From positions 62,001 through 126,000 of the forward strand of contig MU863943.1 in NCBI GenBank assembly GCA_033296885.1: a DNA stretch of 64,000 nt, given 5' to 3'. The stretch comes from Triangularia verruculosa. Its lineage: Eukaryota; Ascomycota; Sordariomycetes; Sordariales; Podosporaceae. This document shows, one piece after another, positions 31,813 to 44,361 of this stretch. Numbering within the stretch: the first letter of the stretch is position 1; every line of letters starts with the position of its first letter. Position numbers and translations under genes: made by a program. The notes under the pieces were generated by a model. The model saw only the letters and a list, made by a program, of their open reading frames with translations, ran no database searches and was not told the origin of the DNA.

Positions 31813-32915
31813 ATGCCCAAGCTGATCACAACCACCGAACCAAACTCGAGATTGATCACCGAAGAAAACATCACCACCAGTTTTGCCCAACGGCACTCCG
31901 CACTCAAGCAGCAAGCCCTGCAACGGAAGATGGATAGATTGGAAAAGAGCTATCAGCAGGCGCTGGGGGTGGTTACGGAGGGTGATCCTGTTCCTGAGCG
32001 GTACACCGACAAGAACAACAACTCCTTTCATGAAGATGACAGCAAAGACCACGAGCAAGGGACTCAGGAACGTCTTCGGGGTGTATCGACTTTAGCAGCG
32101 CAGCAGAGAAGAAACTTTCCGAGGCAAAAAAGGACCGCGAGGTTCTGCTTGGCCAGCTCCGGGAAAAGATTTTGTTCGGGAAGGCGCTGGAGGGGGTTAT
32201 TAGGAAGATGTCCCGGGAGGAGATTTCCCAGGAGAAGGGGAGCGATAACAAGCAGAATGACACCTTGAGTGACGATAGCGGGTCGGTGTACTCCTCGGAC
32301 GGCAACAACGACGTGGGTGTGGGGTTTTCACAACAAACAGGGGGGTGCGATAAGTTGTGTTTTGGGGGGTGGCATCATCCTGCTTGTAGCAGCCCGGGAA
32401 AGAAAGATTGTTTGGGGAAGGGGGAGGAGGTGGGGTTGGTGAAGATAAAGGAGTTTGGGGGTGGGGGGGAGGGGGCGGTGGTGTTTATGTTTGATGATGG
32501 GGTGGGGAATGGGGTTGAGGGGGAGGGGTATGAAAGGGAGGATAAGAAGGGGAGGTTGGTTAGGTGGTTTAAGGAGGATATGGGGAGGGGGTGGAGGGGG
32601 GGGGATGAGGTGAGGGTGGTTAAGTTTGGGGATAGGAGGGAGGGGGTTGTTTTTGTTTGTAAGGAGGGGGATGGGGATGGGGGGGTTGAGGGGGAGGTGA
32701 AGGGGGAGGCTGGTCAAGAGGATGGTGAGGATAAGGAGTGGGTGCGGTTGAGTCACCAGCAGCAGCGTTCGCAGGGGGGCGAAGACAATCAGCGGGATCA
32801 GACTCAGGATGGTGAAGACGATGGGGAGGACAAGCCGGGAATGCTTCAGCGGATGAAGTCTTGGCTGAAGAGCAAGGCTAGTGAGGCCAGGGAGGGCTTG
32901 AGGTTGGTGTTTTGA
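31813..32915 (+). CDS. Hypothetical protein, charged, low-complexity
   Basis: I do not recognise this protein. Two exons are proposed, 31813-32000 and 32096-32915, giving 335 aa. The 95-nt intron has donor GTACAC and acceptor CTTTAG and moves the frame from TEGDPVPER into SAAEKKLSEAKKDREVLLGQ. The N-terminal 60 residues and this helix (FAQRHSALKQQALQRKMDRL, then AAEKKLSEAKK) look like a coiled coil. The middle is Gly/Glu/Val-rich, with a CDKLCFGGWHHPAC segment holding Cys and His. The end is MLQRMKSWLKSKASEAREGL, an amphipathic helix. A longer frame starts with TTG at 31765; the first ATG is 31813. The 32400-32730 stretch is extremely G-rich on the sense strand. The exon boundary is uncertain. 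Confidence 0.5.
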
Positions 32916-33504
32916 GGGGTGGTGCTGCTCCTTATTAGCCCCTGACTCTGTCGTGAGCAGGCAATACCCAATACCTCGGCGTCCAGCGAACAGTATGTAC
33001 ATACTTGGCTTTTTTGACTTTTTGCTACGGATATAAAATATAGTTTTGTTTAAACAACCTCGGTCTATGTCTAAAATAATCATCTTGCTAGATACGCATC
33101 GTGAGCTTCCTCCGGTCTGTTGTTGGGGAATGAAGGGGCGACAAGACCGTAACATCACATGCCAGAAGCTCGGAATGGAGTTGGTGTGCTATGCGGCTTT
33201 CATTAGTTCCCTGATTCTAGCGGCTTCACCCGCTGCAATCCACTGTATCGGAGTCATCCCCAGCGCGCCCAAGTGGGCATTACGCAACCACCACGCAGTC
33301 CGCAAGCCCGCCGCCACTTTCGCCACCCCAGCTTACCTACTTCGCGAGCCATAAGACATCCCTTTCACAGCTTCACCGCTCAGCTCTTACACATCTCACC
33401 CACTACACATCTCATCAACACATCATCTTACCCTTCACCACCCCCAATCAACCACTATAACCAACCACCGAAAAAGAAACACCAGAGGGAAAACAAAAGA
33501 CAAA
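32916..33504. other. Intergenic between two hypothetical genes
   Basis: No gene seen. The last 150 bp are C/A-rich, with many CACC and CATC words, as expected for a fungal promoter and leader of the small gene at 33505. Confidence 0.5.
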
Positions 33505-33735
33505 ATGTCCGACAAAACCAACGTCAACGTCCCGTACAACCCCTCCAGCTCATCCAACTTGAGCAGCGACCCCCAAGTGCAATCCAAAATCGGCACTGCC
33601 CCCCCTCCTACCGGTGCGGGCGTGAATACCGGTGCGGGCGTTACAAGGCCAAAGACGGAGGAGGAGAAGGAGGCGGATCGGAGGTATGAAGAGGCCATGG
33701 AGGAGGAGTATGCCAAGCGGGAGGGGGGTGCTTAG
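33505..33735 (+). CDS. Small conserved-looking hydrophilic protein
   Basis: A 76-aa single-exon frame starting at ATG in the context ACAAAATGTCC. The N-terminus is Ser/Asn/Pro-rich, then a duplicated GAGVNTGAGV, then a charged helix (KTEEEKEADRRYEEAMEEEY). I do not know the family. A short frame with good start context, a CA-rich leader and clear helical periodicity is more likely real than chance. No signal peptide or membrane segment. Confidence 0.6.
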   Translation: MSDKTNVNVPYNPSSSSNLSSDPQVQSKIGTAPPPTGAGVNTGAGVTRPKTEEEKEADRRYEEAMEEEYAKREGGA

Positions 33736-34778
33736 ACTCGACTTTACTTTTAAAGGGAACGGAGGAGTGTAGGATAGCGATGGATGGGGGTTTTACGAAC
33801 GGGGTATCATCTCGACTTTTGTCGTTTAATAAATGCTGGAAAGGTCAGTCCAGATCAATGGAATTACGATTTTTGAATTGATAATAGTCAGGACTGCTGG
33901 ATTGATCTGTGTCGGTGTGGTTGTTAATTATCATGGATGAGGATTATGTCTCTCACTTGCCTTGATGAATTCAGCTTATGTTATCCCAACTTCTAATTCG
34001 ATAATGTCCAACAACTGAATAAGGCCAGGAAGCAAGTGACTTATCTCTACCTCCCTCTACTTCTATTTACCTATAGTGTACATGCATAATAGACCATCAA
34101 CGTCATGACTTCTACGTGGGGGTCAACACTGCAGTTATTCTCGTCAGCATCATCAGCTGACAGTGGTCACGAGCCCAACCGGACTTTTACACTGCTTCAA
34201 TTGACTGTCATAATTGGCTGGTTCATCGCACTGTGGTCGTAGTTGGAGAAGTTGGGGTATGTAACCTGCAGCTGCTCAGGATCTTCGAGCCGTGCAGTGA
34301 CGATGTTGACATTGTTTGTGGGGTAAACGAAACCGACAATTAAGTGATTTGTTGAGGATATGTGTAAAAGAAAGAAAGGTAGACAGTGTATTTCAGTAAC
34401 ACGAGTTAGATATGCCAACCACTATCTGAGAGAATACAGTCTTCTTGATCGCTATATACCAATCTATGCTGAGCTACAATGGGTATCTGTATGCCAAATC
34501 TATGCATGCTTGTCCATGCCAATGAGATGCTGCCATGCTATGCTATACTATATCATGAGACAGACCCGCTCGCTATGCCTGTTTGCTTTCTCTTCCTGTT
34601 GATGACACCCAACCAACGAGCCATATATAAGGTAATACAAAACTCCAGCCCCAATTACATAACCTACCTATGCCAGATAATAGTTCCCAACCACTGACAA
34701 CAACAAATCCTGATCATAACACTCCAACAAGTCCATCCATGCCATACCGTCCCACAACATATACCCCCCTCCATAATC
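33736..34778. other. Convergent intergenic region before the DNA2 3' end
   Basis: About 1 kb of relatively AT-rich sequence with no supported gene. It lies between the small gene (+) and the DNA2 stop (-) and should carry both 3' UTRs. Confidence 0.5.
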
Positions 34779-34926
34779 CTAACCCATCAAATCATTCAAA
34801 ATATCCCTCAACACCGGCTTCCCCTTCGTCAACATCCTCTCCCCAATATTCTTCGTCCCCAACCTCGGCTGCTTCAACACCCCTCCTCCCCCCTTCACAT
34901 TCTCCTTATTCCTCTCCCCCGCCCTC

Positions 34927-34962
<36 letters not shown>

Positions 34963-37900
34963 ACCTTCCCCGCAACAAACCTCTCCATCAACTTCCTCCC
35001 CTGCAACGGACTATCCTCCACCCTCTTCTTCCCCTCCGCCACCCTCCTCTTCATCGGCGTCCTCCCCTTCACCGGACTCAAATAATCCTCCACCAGCGGG
35101 AAATAATGTCCCTCCAACTGCTCCCGTCCCAAATCATATACCCACGACCTCTCCACCATCAACTCAACAAACTTCTTAATCATCACCTCCTCCTGTCCCT
35201 CCTGCTGTTGCTGTTCAGACGCCTCCCCCAAAAGCGTGCTCTTGCTCCCCACCACCAAAAGCTTTGTCTTGGCGCGGGTAAAAGCGACGTTGATTCTCCT
35301 CCAGTCCTTCAGTAGTTCGCCAATGGAGCCAGTATCATTGCTCCGGACGAGAGAGAGGAGAATGACGGATTTATCGCGGCCTTGGAAGCGGTCGGCCGTG
35401 TGCATTTCCACGTCTCGACCCCCGTTGCTCGCGCGGAGGGAGTGCTTTAGGAGTGCGAGTTGGGAGCGGTAGTGCGTCATGACGCCGATTTCTTCGGCGG
35501 GGACGCCGCAGAGGACGAGGGAGTCAACGAGCTGGGTGATGATTTTGGCTTCGGTGGGGTTGACGATGCGGTTGCCTTTTGCTTGCTCTTGGGAGTCGGG
35601 GAGCAAGTCGGTGTTGATGAATTTGACGCGGGTCGAAGGGGTGATCAGATCGTGGAGCCAGCAGTTGTTGGGTTGCGGGGAGGGGCAGCAGCGGGAGAGA
35701 CTACCCCCAGGAGACGTTTGTGATGCGTTGTAGAAAGACTCGGCGTCAAAGTGGCGCTGTCTTAAGGCCTCAATGTGAGGGACGTGGAGTTCTGCGTTGC
35801 GCAGGGATTCAGTCCCGCATTTGAGCCGGCCTTTGTAGATGAGTGTGTTGGAGAGAGTCATGATGTCTTCTGACATGCGGTATTGATGCTCGAGGTTGAC
35901 GACGGAGGATGGGTGAGCGTCGGAGAGGAGCTTGAAAAGTGATACATCCAGACCGCCAATCCTGGCTTCGTTATTCTGGACCAGAGGTGGAAGCTGGTTG
36001 TGATCACCCACGAGAACGAACGTGCGAGCCATTCTGATGGGCCCGAGGCAAATTGGCAGGGTGATTTGTGACGCCTCGTCGACAATACAGTAGTCAAACA
36101 CACGTTCATTGAAGACGGGATGGTTGACGCCTAAACAGGTCGTGGCCACCACCGGAGTGCCGTGCCAGGCTCTGCGAATCTCATCGAACGATGACATAGG
36201 CTGGGCGGCCAAGGTGACAAAGTCTCGGACTTCAGGGTGGACCTTGGCTGGGGCACCCAGACGCAAGATCGGGATGTTGTCGTCCTTGAGCTTGAGGAGA
36301 ATATTGTCCACGGCGGTGTGAGTATAAGACGTCAGCAGAAGAGTCTTGCCCTGACCGATCAAAGCCCGGATGATGTGCGCAATGGTGGTGGTCTTGCCTG
36401 TACCAGGCATACCCAAGACCAAAGCGTAGTCCTTAGCACTCATCACCTTTTCCACCGCCGCCTTCTGATCCACATTCAAGCTGTTCTTGCCCGGAACCGA
36501 GTACTGAGTCGGAGTCGCCTTGAAGCTCGGAGGGATCAAGTCGACAACGAGCTGGCGAATCTTTTGAAATCCAGACGGGCCGTTCGTCATGATCTGGACA
36601 AGATTGTTCCGTACCGTCGCCATCCCGTTGCTGAATTCGTCCTTGTCGAGTCTGTATCGAACCGGTGGTTCCTTGATCTTGCCCTGACTTTGAGCAGGAC
36701 CCGCTCCCTCAGGCGCCACCTCCATGATACTCGCGAAAACCTGATTATCCACCTCATCAAACCCAGGCTGTCGAATGCGAGCATTGTGCAGCCTCCTGTC
36801 GACAGCCACACTGATCCTCTGTTTCCTGACAGAGGTGACATAACCCAAAGCCAGCGCGAAATGCCCCTGCTCATCAGACACGACGATAGGCTCTCCAACC
36901 TGAAGCTGCGACTCCATAAACGAAAATCCGGCCGGCGGGCTTTCTTTGATGAAAGTGTAAGTAAACCGGTTGATCTTGGCCTGGTTCTCATCCTCAAACG
37001 CCGAGCCCTCCTCGATGATGACATTAGCAAAACATCGACCGACCTTCTCACGTTCGGTGCTGACCATAGTCCACAGCTCGCGGCGCAGTTTCTGGCTTTC
37101 CTTCTCCTCCTTGGTCAAGAGGTCTTCCCACTTCAAGAAGAACTCTTGATGCTTTGGCGAGAGGTGTTGGACAGCTGCCTCAAACTTTTCGTTTAGTCCA
37201 CTCGTCTCACCATTCCCATCGTCAGCGAGCTTATGATAGATGAAGCATGATGACTGCGCGTAACATTTCTCGCAAGCATTCTTGCTTTTCTTCATTGGCG
37301 GTAGCTGTACACTTCTTTCACGAATATAACAAGCCAGCGAGTTTCGCTGCATAATCATGTGGCGGAGCTCGTTCCTGATGGCAGGAATCCGGAGTGTCTG
37401 AGACGTCTCCATGTAGTATAGAATGCCGTAGGTGATCTCGATGTCATATCGATCCGACAGTAACAGATTGTACAAGACAGTCTGGGCCTGGTGATTGGCA
37501 GTGGCGTTCTTTCCGGTCTTCACCTCAAAAGGTACAGTCAAAGTCTGGGAGACATTCCCGTCGCGCATTGTGACCTGCACAGTTGCATCGATGTTGCCTT
37601 TGAGACCATACATGGGCGACCAGACATGTTCCTCAACGTCCAAAAGCTTGCTGACACACATGTTGACCTTTTCGCCATTCCGTCCGTGGACGTGGGCATT
37701 GGCCTGAGGTTTCGCAGCAACAAAGGCCTGAGCCCAGGACCTGAGCTCAGGCATCTTCGACATAAGGTGGTTCCGGGCATCGTCCATACTGACTTTGATG
37801 ACGTAGATATCCTCCATGTGTTTCTGGAGCGTTTTGTCAATGACATCGCCCAAGAAATCCAAAGTCCACTTGTTGGCCATCAAGGCGGCTTGAAAAACCT

Positions 37901-39805
37901 CATGGAGAATAGTGCCGTAGACCAAGGCAGGCGTCGCCTCACTCGTCGCTTTTACCCGATCCTGAAGAACAGCACGTCGCATGCAGGTGAAGGAATCGGC
38001 AATAACAGTCGAGGAAATGAGCTGGTCTGGGTGCAGGATAATGATGTTGTGGCTGTTGTCAATGATACAGCGGCGAGACGCCTCAAAATCGCCAATAATA
38101 TGGACATAGGCTTTGGCACTAGCCTGTGTATCAATCCAGTCACCCCTGAGATGGACCATATACGTTGTCTTGGTCCCCTCAGGCTCTACATAAAGGATCT
38201 GTTGTTGTCTTAGCGGCTTGGATTCGCATTTGTGGGCAATCGGCATACCTTTTCCTTAGCATCACATCCATGGTTATCGACATAGGAGCTCTCCAGCACA
38301 TTTGTAATCAAATACCTCTGGATAGCTTTTGGCTTCTGGCTTGGCTACACCAAACAAAGTCTTAGCATATCCTCGTTGGCAGGTTCATATTGGCTATCGT
38401 ATGATACGTACATGTGTTGGCAGGGAGTGTGAAGATGCTGCTTGTGTGGCGGCCAACTCCATTGCATCAAAGTCGGCGTCGTCGAAGTCAACATCATCAA
38501 AATCATCCCCGTATGCATCGTCCTCACCTCCTCCACCATCTTTGACGGCGGGTTTGCTTTGGGGCTGCGGTGGAAGTTGACTCTGGGAAATATGCTGTGC
38601 TTCAATCTGAGTCATCAGGTTTTCTGCGCCCTCAAGGAAGTCATCATCAAACTCGTCAAACTCGCCCTCGCCGTCGTCTGTGGGCTTTGTTTCCAGTTTG
38701 GAGCTGAAAGTGTCCACAGCAGAGGTTTCCAACGTAGCACCAGCCTCTTGTGTAGGAAGTATTGTAGCTTCGAGCTCCATGAGAGTATCGTCGTCGAAAT
38801 CGTCATCGCCGTAGTCCGAGGAAGTCTTACTTCTTGCAGGCGCGGCGTCCGGTGCCACCCTAGAGAGCTTCTGGGCGAGTGGGGAGCTGGCGGGAGGATC
38901 TCGTGAAGGGGATCGGCTTGTGCTGTTGTCGACAGTCTGTGATGGTGGTGGGGAAGGTTTTGCCACTTTAGCCTCGAATGATCTACTGAGCTCGCCATCG
39001 ACTGTTTTCAAGATTTCCGAAACCATGAACGACTTGGACTGCGATGCGCTCGTTCGGGAAACATCCTCTGACTCATCCAGTTTTCCAAGTTTTCGCTTCT
39101 TGGAAAAATGCGAGCCCATACGCGGGCCCATGCTGTGTGATTTTCTCAAGGATCGTTCGTTAGATGGGCGGGGAGATGACGACACCATGAGATCCGAAAC
39201 CGATGGATTTGACATGCCGGACGTGCTAGCCTCGGTTCCTGCGATACTATAGCGGCTCCAGAGGTCTGTTGTTGGGTTATGAGCGAGCTTCTTGACAGCA
39301 TGTGCGTTGCCCTTGGTGATTGGCGAAGACACTGGTGACGAGCTTCTAGCACGCCGTTTTCGCTGGTTCCTAAACAGCGAGGGCGAGTAGATTCCGGAAT
39401 CATGGGGGTCGAGGTCATGAGACCATAACAGTCGATCGCCGGGAGAGTCCTCCTGGTCGGGCTTAGGGGCAGTAGTAGCCGCGTCTTCCAGGGGCGACGG
39501 CGAGGCTTTACGGGGGGTCGGATCGCCGGTCTCTTCTTTCTTAAGGAAGTCGACGGTAGAGTCGGACTCGGCGGCAGACTCCGGTTCTTTCGAGTCAAAC
39601 TGAAATGCCTTTAGTTTGCTCTTTGTTTTGGAGGAGATAGGTGCGGGCTTTGGCGGAGCAGGGCCGGGATGGGTCTTTGATCTCTGCCATTGCGAGCGCT
39701 ATTCACTTGTCAGCTGCCATCGTAAGATTTCCCTGTGGGCTGGGACGGAAGACCGACTTTGGACGCTGATTTTGTGGTGTCTGAAAAGGACTTTTGGAGC
39801 GGCAT
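34779..39805 (-). CDS. DNA2: DNA replication ATP-dependent helicase/nuclease Dna2
   Basis: Processes Okazaki-fragment flaps and resects DNA ends. Predicted 1611 aa from exons 39805-39758, 39683-38412, 38344-38249 and 38198-34779. The last two introns (67 and 50 nt) have GTACGT and GTATGC donors and rebuild KPKAIQRYLITNVLESSYVD and DAKEKILYVEPEG. The first (74 nt, donor GTCGGT, branch GCTGAC) is less certain. The N-terminal 430 residues are disordered, with SPSKR-like and acidic patches. The nuclease domain has SFTCMRRAVL, TEATPALVYGTILHEVF and FEVKTGK, and the Fe-S cysteines are completed by ACEKCYAQSSC. The helicase has Walker A GMPGTGKTTT, Walker B YCIVDEASQI, QYRM, and TADRFQGRDKS. A (GQ)n run near the C-terminus comes from a hexanucleotide repeat at 34927-34962. 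Divergent from TRAPPC11. Confidence 0.96.
34927..34962. repeat. TCCCTG hexanucleotide repeat inside DNA2
   Basis: About six copies of a 6-nt unit. On the coding (-) strand they encode alternating Gly-Gln near the Dna2 C-terminus. Copy number is likely to vary between strains. Confidence 0.85.
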
Positions 39806-40531
39806 GGTGTCTGGCGGCTGGGACGTCACCGCATGGATGATATAAAAATGAAGACCAGAAAAACACAGTGCAAAAGTTGGTAAACAAAACGAAGGACGGC
39901 TCCAATTCGATGATGTAAATGCGTATGAAGGAGATGAAGGGTATGGAGCAAATCCAGGATTCAGTTTCAAGCAATTGAGTCGACAGGACCCGTCTGGTCT
40001 TGTCTGGTATGGTCTGCCGACCAGGGGAGAAAGTGCATTTTCGTCGACGCACTTAGATGGAACGCGTCGATGTCGCGTGTTGACGTGCCATGCGCCTGGC
40101 TGGCTGCTGGCTGCAGGCTGCCCCTCCAACATTTGGCCAGGAACAAGCCATCGATAAGATAAGCAACCTGGAACACCGGGGTCCCCAGGCTTTGGGTTTC
40201 TAACTTTAAGCAAGCCCCACTGCTCCACAGAACCAGGGACAGCTGCCCGTGCTGCCCCGTGTGCACCACCAGCCCCTCAGGGTCCCTCCACCTGTTTTCG
40301 AGAAACATGGCTGACAAAACTTACTATTGAAGGGCAACCAGCACACTTTGGCCACTTTTCACCCTCAAACGCTACCGATGAAACGGGCCGGACTTGTATC
40401 CTCGCACTATTAGCATCATATTCTGCGGGGGAACTTGGGCAGCTTCCATGCTGAGGGGAAAGGCCGAACCTCCACTGGAGTCAACGTCCAGGACTCTTCG
40501 AGTTCCGAGAATTAAGCAACAACATCTCGCC
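39806..40531. promoter_or_regulatory. Divergent promoter region DNA2 / TRAPPC11
   Basis: The 726 bp between the starts of two divergent genes must hold both promoters and 5' leaders. No further reading frame is supported and I found no motif I can name with confidence. Confidence 0.55.
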
Positions 40532-43500
40532 ATGGACGAGTACCCAGATGGCAGTTTGGACCATAGTGTTCCATTTCTGCTGACACTTGGGACATCTGGC
40601 GACACCACCTATCAACCGGGGCTGAGCGCAGTGCTCAAGGAGCAAGCTATCTTGATCCGATCCGAGCTCCCACCACTCGACTCCGATCAAGCGCAAGCTC
40701 TACTTCGATATATACAGAACCGTGATGCGTCAAACCTGCCATGTAACGGTCGAGATGCGCCACGCAAGCATCGATTTCATGTCAAGACAGCCGAGAGGGT
40801 AGGTAGTTGAATCCGCGCAATGGGTACTCCATACTCTAGCTCTCTGTGATGGATATCTGATGTGTGTATACATACCTAGTCCATACTTTTACCACCACGA
40901 CGCGCTCGCCTCCCAGATGGCATCGATATGCCTTCGCCGACTGCTGTGCTACACTCTCCGTACTCACCTCTAAGCCCTATCTCTCCACTATACCCCGACG
41001 GCCTGATCGATACACAGTGGATTCGCAAGCACCAGGACCTTATTCCTAGCGTCTTGCTATGCTTCTACGCACTCACTTCCGACCCAACACTCGCGACACT
41101 TAATGACAACAAAATCAAGACGGATGTGAACAATATCAGGGGCCTTCTGAGCCAGTCCGGCTATAAAACGCGGCTGGCTGTTGTGCTCATAACTGACAAT
41201 ATATCTCCCTCAGGTGACCATGTACAGGACCGACTGGAGAGTATTCGAAGAGGATGTGGGATAGATGCGAAGTCGTTGTTTCTTGTACCACCTGGGGATT
41301 CACAGGACGAGCTTGAGCGCATGGCTGAAAACATGTTGACCACTCTCTACACTGCCTCGCTGGAGTACTACCGGGATTTGGGAAGACACTCGCGGAAGAA
41401 AAGGGGGAGAGGTGTAGCACCGCAGCCCACGGTACCACCCACCTCGGGCACATCGCAGACACTTTCGCTGGCGGGATGGAACGTGCGCTATGACTTCAAG
41501 AGCGCCATCTTTGCCGAATATCGTCAAGAGATGGATGTTGCCCTGAGGTCATATGAGCAGGCTTATGAGAACCTGCTCAGCTCGGAGCTGATGGAAGTGA
41601 TTCCAAGCTGGAGTCCACGGTGGAATGAGGCTAGGTTTCTTGCCGATGTCCTGGCTGTGCGTTGTATTCGATGTCTGCTGTGGAACAGTCAGCACAGCGC
41701 AGCTGCTCGGCGATGGCAACTTCACCGCGAGAGGATAGCAGATTTTCTTGACCGTCGAGGTCGGGGTACTAGAAACTATGGATGGGAAGCGTGGGAATCT
41801 CGCTGGGCACTCATCATGGCCAACCTGATTGAGAAAACCCACATCCCTGAGTTTGCTCCAGCCACTCAAAAGCTGTACCTCCAGCCGGAGAAGAACGTCA
41901 TGGGCGAGCGGTTGCAGCCTTGGGAATTCCTGCATCATCCGGGGTACTGGTATCGTCTGTCGGCAAAGCATATGCAAGCTAGAAGGGACTTTGCGCATGC
42001 GATACCCGAAGACGACAGAAGGTCGCCAAGCATGTCGCCTGCGTCTTTTGTTGCCAAATCAGCATTTGCTTATGACACGTATATGTGTCCGGATCCTTTT
42101 GAAGAGTATCCTCTACATCAAGGAGGTGTTGACCATGGCCGCTTTGCGGTAGAGCGGCTGATGAAGGCGCGTGCTGAATTCTTAAAGAGAGAACAAGTGC
42201 GCCTAGCTGCAGAAGTGTCCCTAGAATGTGCCCGGGAACTTGGTCTTGCCGAGGAGTGGTCCGGCATCGTCAAACTACTTCGTCCGCTATGGAAGGACTT
42301 GCCGTTCAGGAGTGAGGGCTGGACCACTATTGCCGAGCTGTTGAGCTGGAATCTTCGGGCTGCGGCGGTGGAACTTGATGATGCTGAGTTGGTGTTGACC
42401 ATCGATTGGGAGCTGCTGAATCAAAGTGCGTTTCTCTTGCCTTTTTCAAAATATTGTTTGCTAACTCTTTTGTAGCATTTCAGAAGCGTCCCGACTGGGA
42501 GTACGACATACTGAAGTCTCTGGACCAGATTGACACCGAATCCAAACCAATCGTGTCTATTGCCGACGGTCAGGTTCTCCCATTCATCTCAACGACTTTT
42601 CTCTTCAGGGAGGAGGAAGGCAAAGCAGGCCAGAACGTACGAAGCCAGCTCGCCATCAAGTCGAATGCACACCAAGGCTCCGCTCCTGTCTCGCTGACTA
42701 GCCTCTACCTCAACTTTACCGGCAGTCTCGATAGGGTATTGATCCAGCATGAAGATGGAGTCGTGGTCCCAGACAAGAAGGGCAATACTTCGATCTTTGC
42801 TGTACAGCTGACGAGCGATGACGCCGAGGCGGAAGTCACCGACCTAGGAGCTAATAACAAGAGTGTTATCCTGCGCGGAGCTGCTAATCTTACACTTGCC
42901 CCTGGTCAAACATTGGTTTTCAATCTCGATATCCCGTTACGAGAACCCGGTGAGACCGAAGCTCAGTCGCTGGTGGTCAACCTTGACACGGAGGAGTTTG
43001 ACCTACACCATGAGCTAAAGTTTCACCAAACACCAAAAACCAATTTCTGGTATCTTCCAGGCGCCGCTACAAAACGCATCGTGCGTCCAAACCCACTCGC
43101 CGTCAAGGTACAGCCTAGACCTCCAAAGATGGAGGTTAAGTGCCCAGTGTGGAAAGACCAATATTACACAGACGAGACCATCAATCTCGAATTTGAGCTT
43201 ACGAATGGTGAAGACATCGAAGCCCTCGCCAAATTGGACGTCACACTCTTTGGCGAGAATCCTCCGGCTTTTGCAGTCGACATCGCCGGTCAGGACTCTC
43301 AAACGTCATCTAGTTCTCGAAGTGAGGAGAGCAAGCTACTAGGGGTATCACTGGGCACGATTGACAGCTCCAAAACTCACACGGTTCAGCTCCTGCTTCC
43401 TCCAGTTGACCGCTCGAGCCAGTTCGAGCTCACCCTCAAGGTCACCTATTTCCTCCCTTCCAACCCCGGGACACCAATCACACAAACCGCCACCTTCCAG

Positions 43501-44361
43501 CTCAACATTGTCAACCCGTTCGAGGCCAACTACGATCTTCTCCCACGTGTCCACCCTGACAGCTGGCCAAGTCTCTTCGACGCGGATGGTGTTCGTCCTG
43601 CGGCACCAGACGACGACATTCCGCTAGCATTCAAAGGTTTGTCGCAGTCGTGGTGTCTTTTGACTCGGTACGCGTCATTCGCATCGGAGCCACTACGGGT
43701 GGTGGACATTGATGTGCTTTTGTCGTCCCTCCCGTCTGTCAGGTGTCATGCCATCAAGCATAATAATCTCCCAGCCACAGGCGAAGGCCGGCTGGTTGAG
43801 CCGAAAACCATTGAGGAGGCGGCGTTTGAGCTCAAGGCCCAGAAAGCCTCTCTTGACGAAAGGGGTCCATCACCCTTGGATGTTTCCTTGGTGATAAAAT
43901 GGTCTCGTTCGTCGTCTGAAACAATCAACAGCACCACATTACCAGTTCCAAGATTTAATCTGTTTGGTACAGAACCACGAGTGTTGGCGACGGTATCGCA
44001 CATGCTCACGCCTCACCCATTAGTAGTGTTGACAGTCTACATTGAGAATGCCTCAAATCATCTCTTGACCTTTGGGTTGAACATGGAGCCGAGTGAAGAG
44101 TTTGCATTCTCGGGACCAAAACAGACAAGCTTGAGTTTGCTTCCTGTGCAGAGGAGGGCGGTAGAGTACAGGTTGGTTCCATTTGACGATGCCGGAGAGG
44201 AGGGGAGGTGGGTTGGTGTCGGCTTGGTGGTTAGAGACAAGTATTACCAGAAGGTGTTGAGGGTTGTTCCTGGAGGGCAGGGGGTTAGGGGGACGAAGGA
44301 AGGGGGGATGGAGGTTTGGATTCCGGGGAGGCAGCAGACGGAGGAGAATGGGAAGGAGTAG
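40532..44361 (+). CDS. TRAPPC11: TRAPP complex subunit 11 homologue (foie gras domain)
   Basis: Predicted 1232 aa from exons 40532-40798, 40880-42425 and 42476-44361. The first intron (81 nt, GTAGGT to CCTAG) joins FHVKTAER to SILLPPRRARLPDGID. An alternative pair (donor 40803, acceptor 40916) would give ERVDGID. The second intron (50 nt, GTGCGT, branch GCTAAC) is clear. The family-defining foie gras region starts with AGWNVRYDFKSAIFAEYRQE and includes WEFLHHPGYWYRLSAKHMQ and CARELGLAEEWSGIVKLLRP. A beta-rich Gryzun-like C-terminus follows (PHPLVVLTVYIENASNHLLT). TRAPPC11 belongs to TRAPPIII, which acts in ER-Golgi traffic and autophagy. Yeast lacks a clear equivalent, while filamentous fungi keep it. 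Start ATG context is CGCCATGG. Confidence 0.93.
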
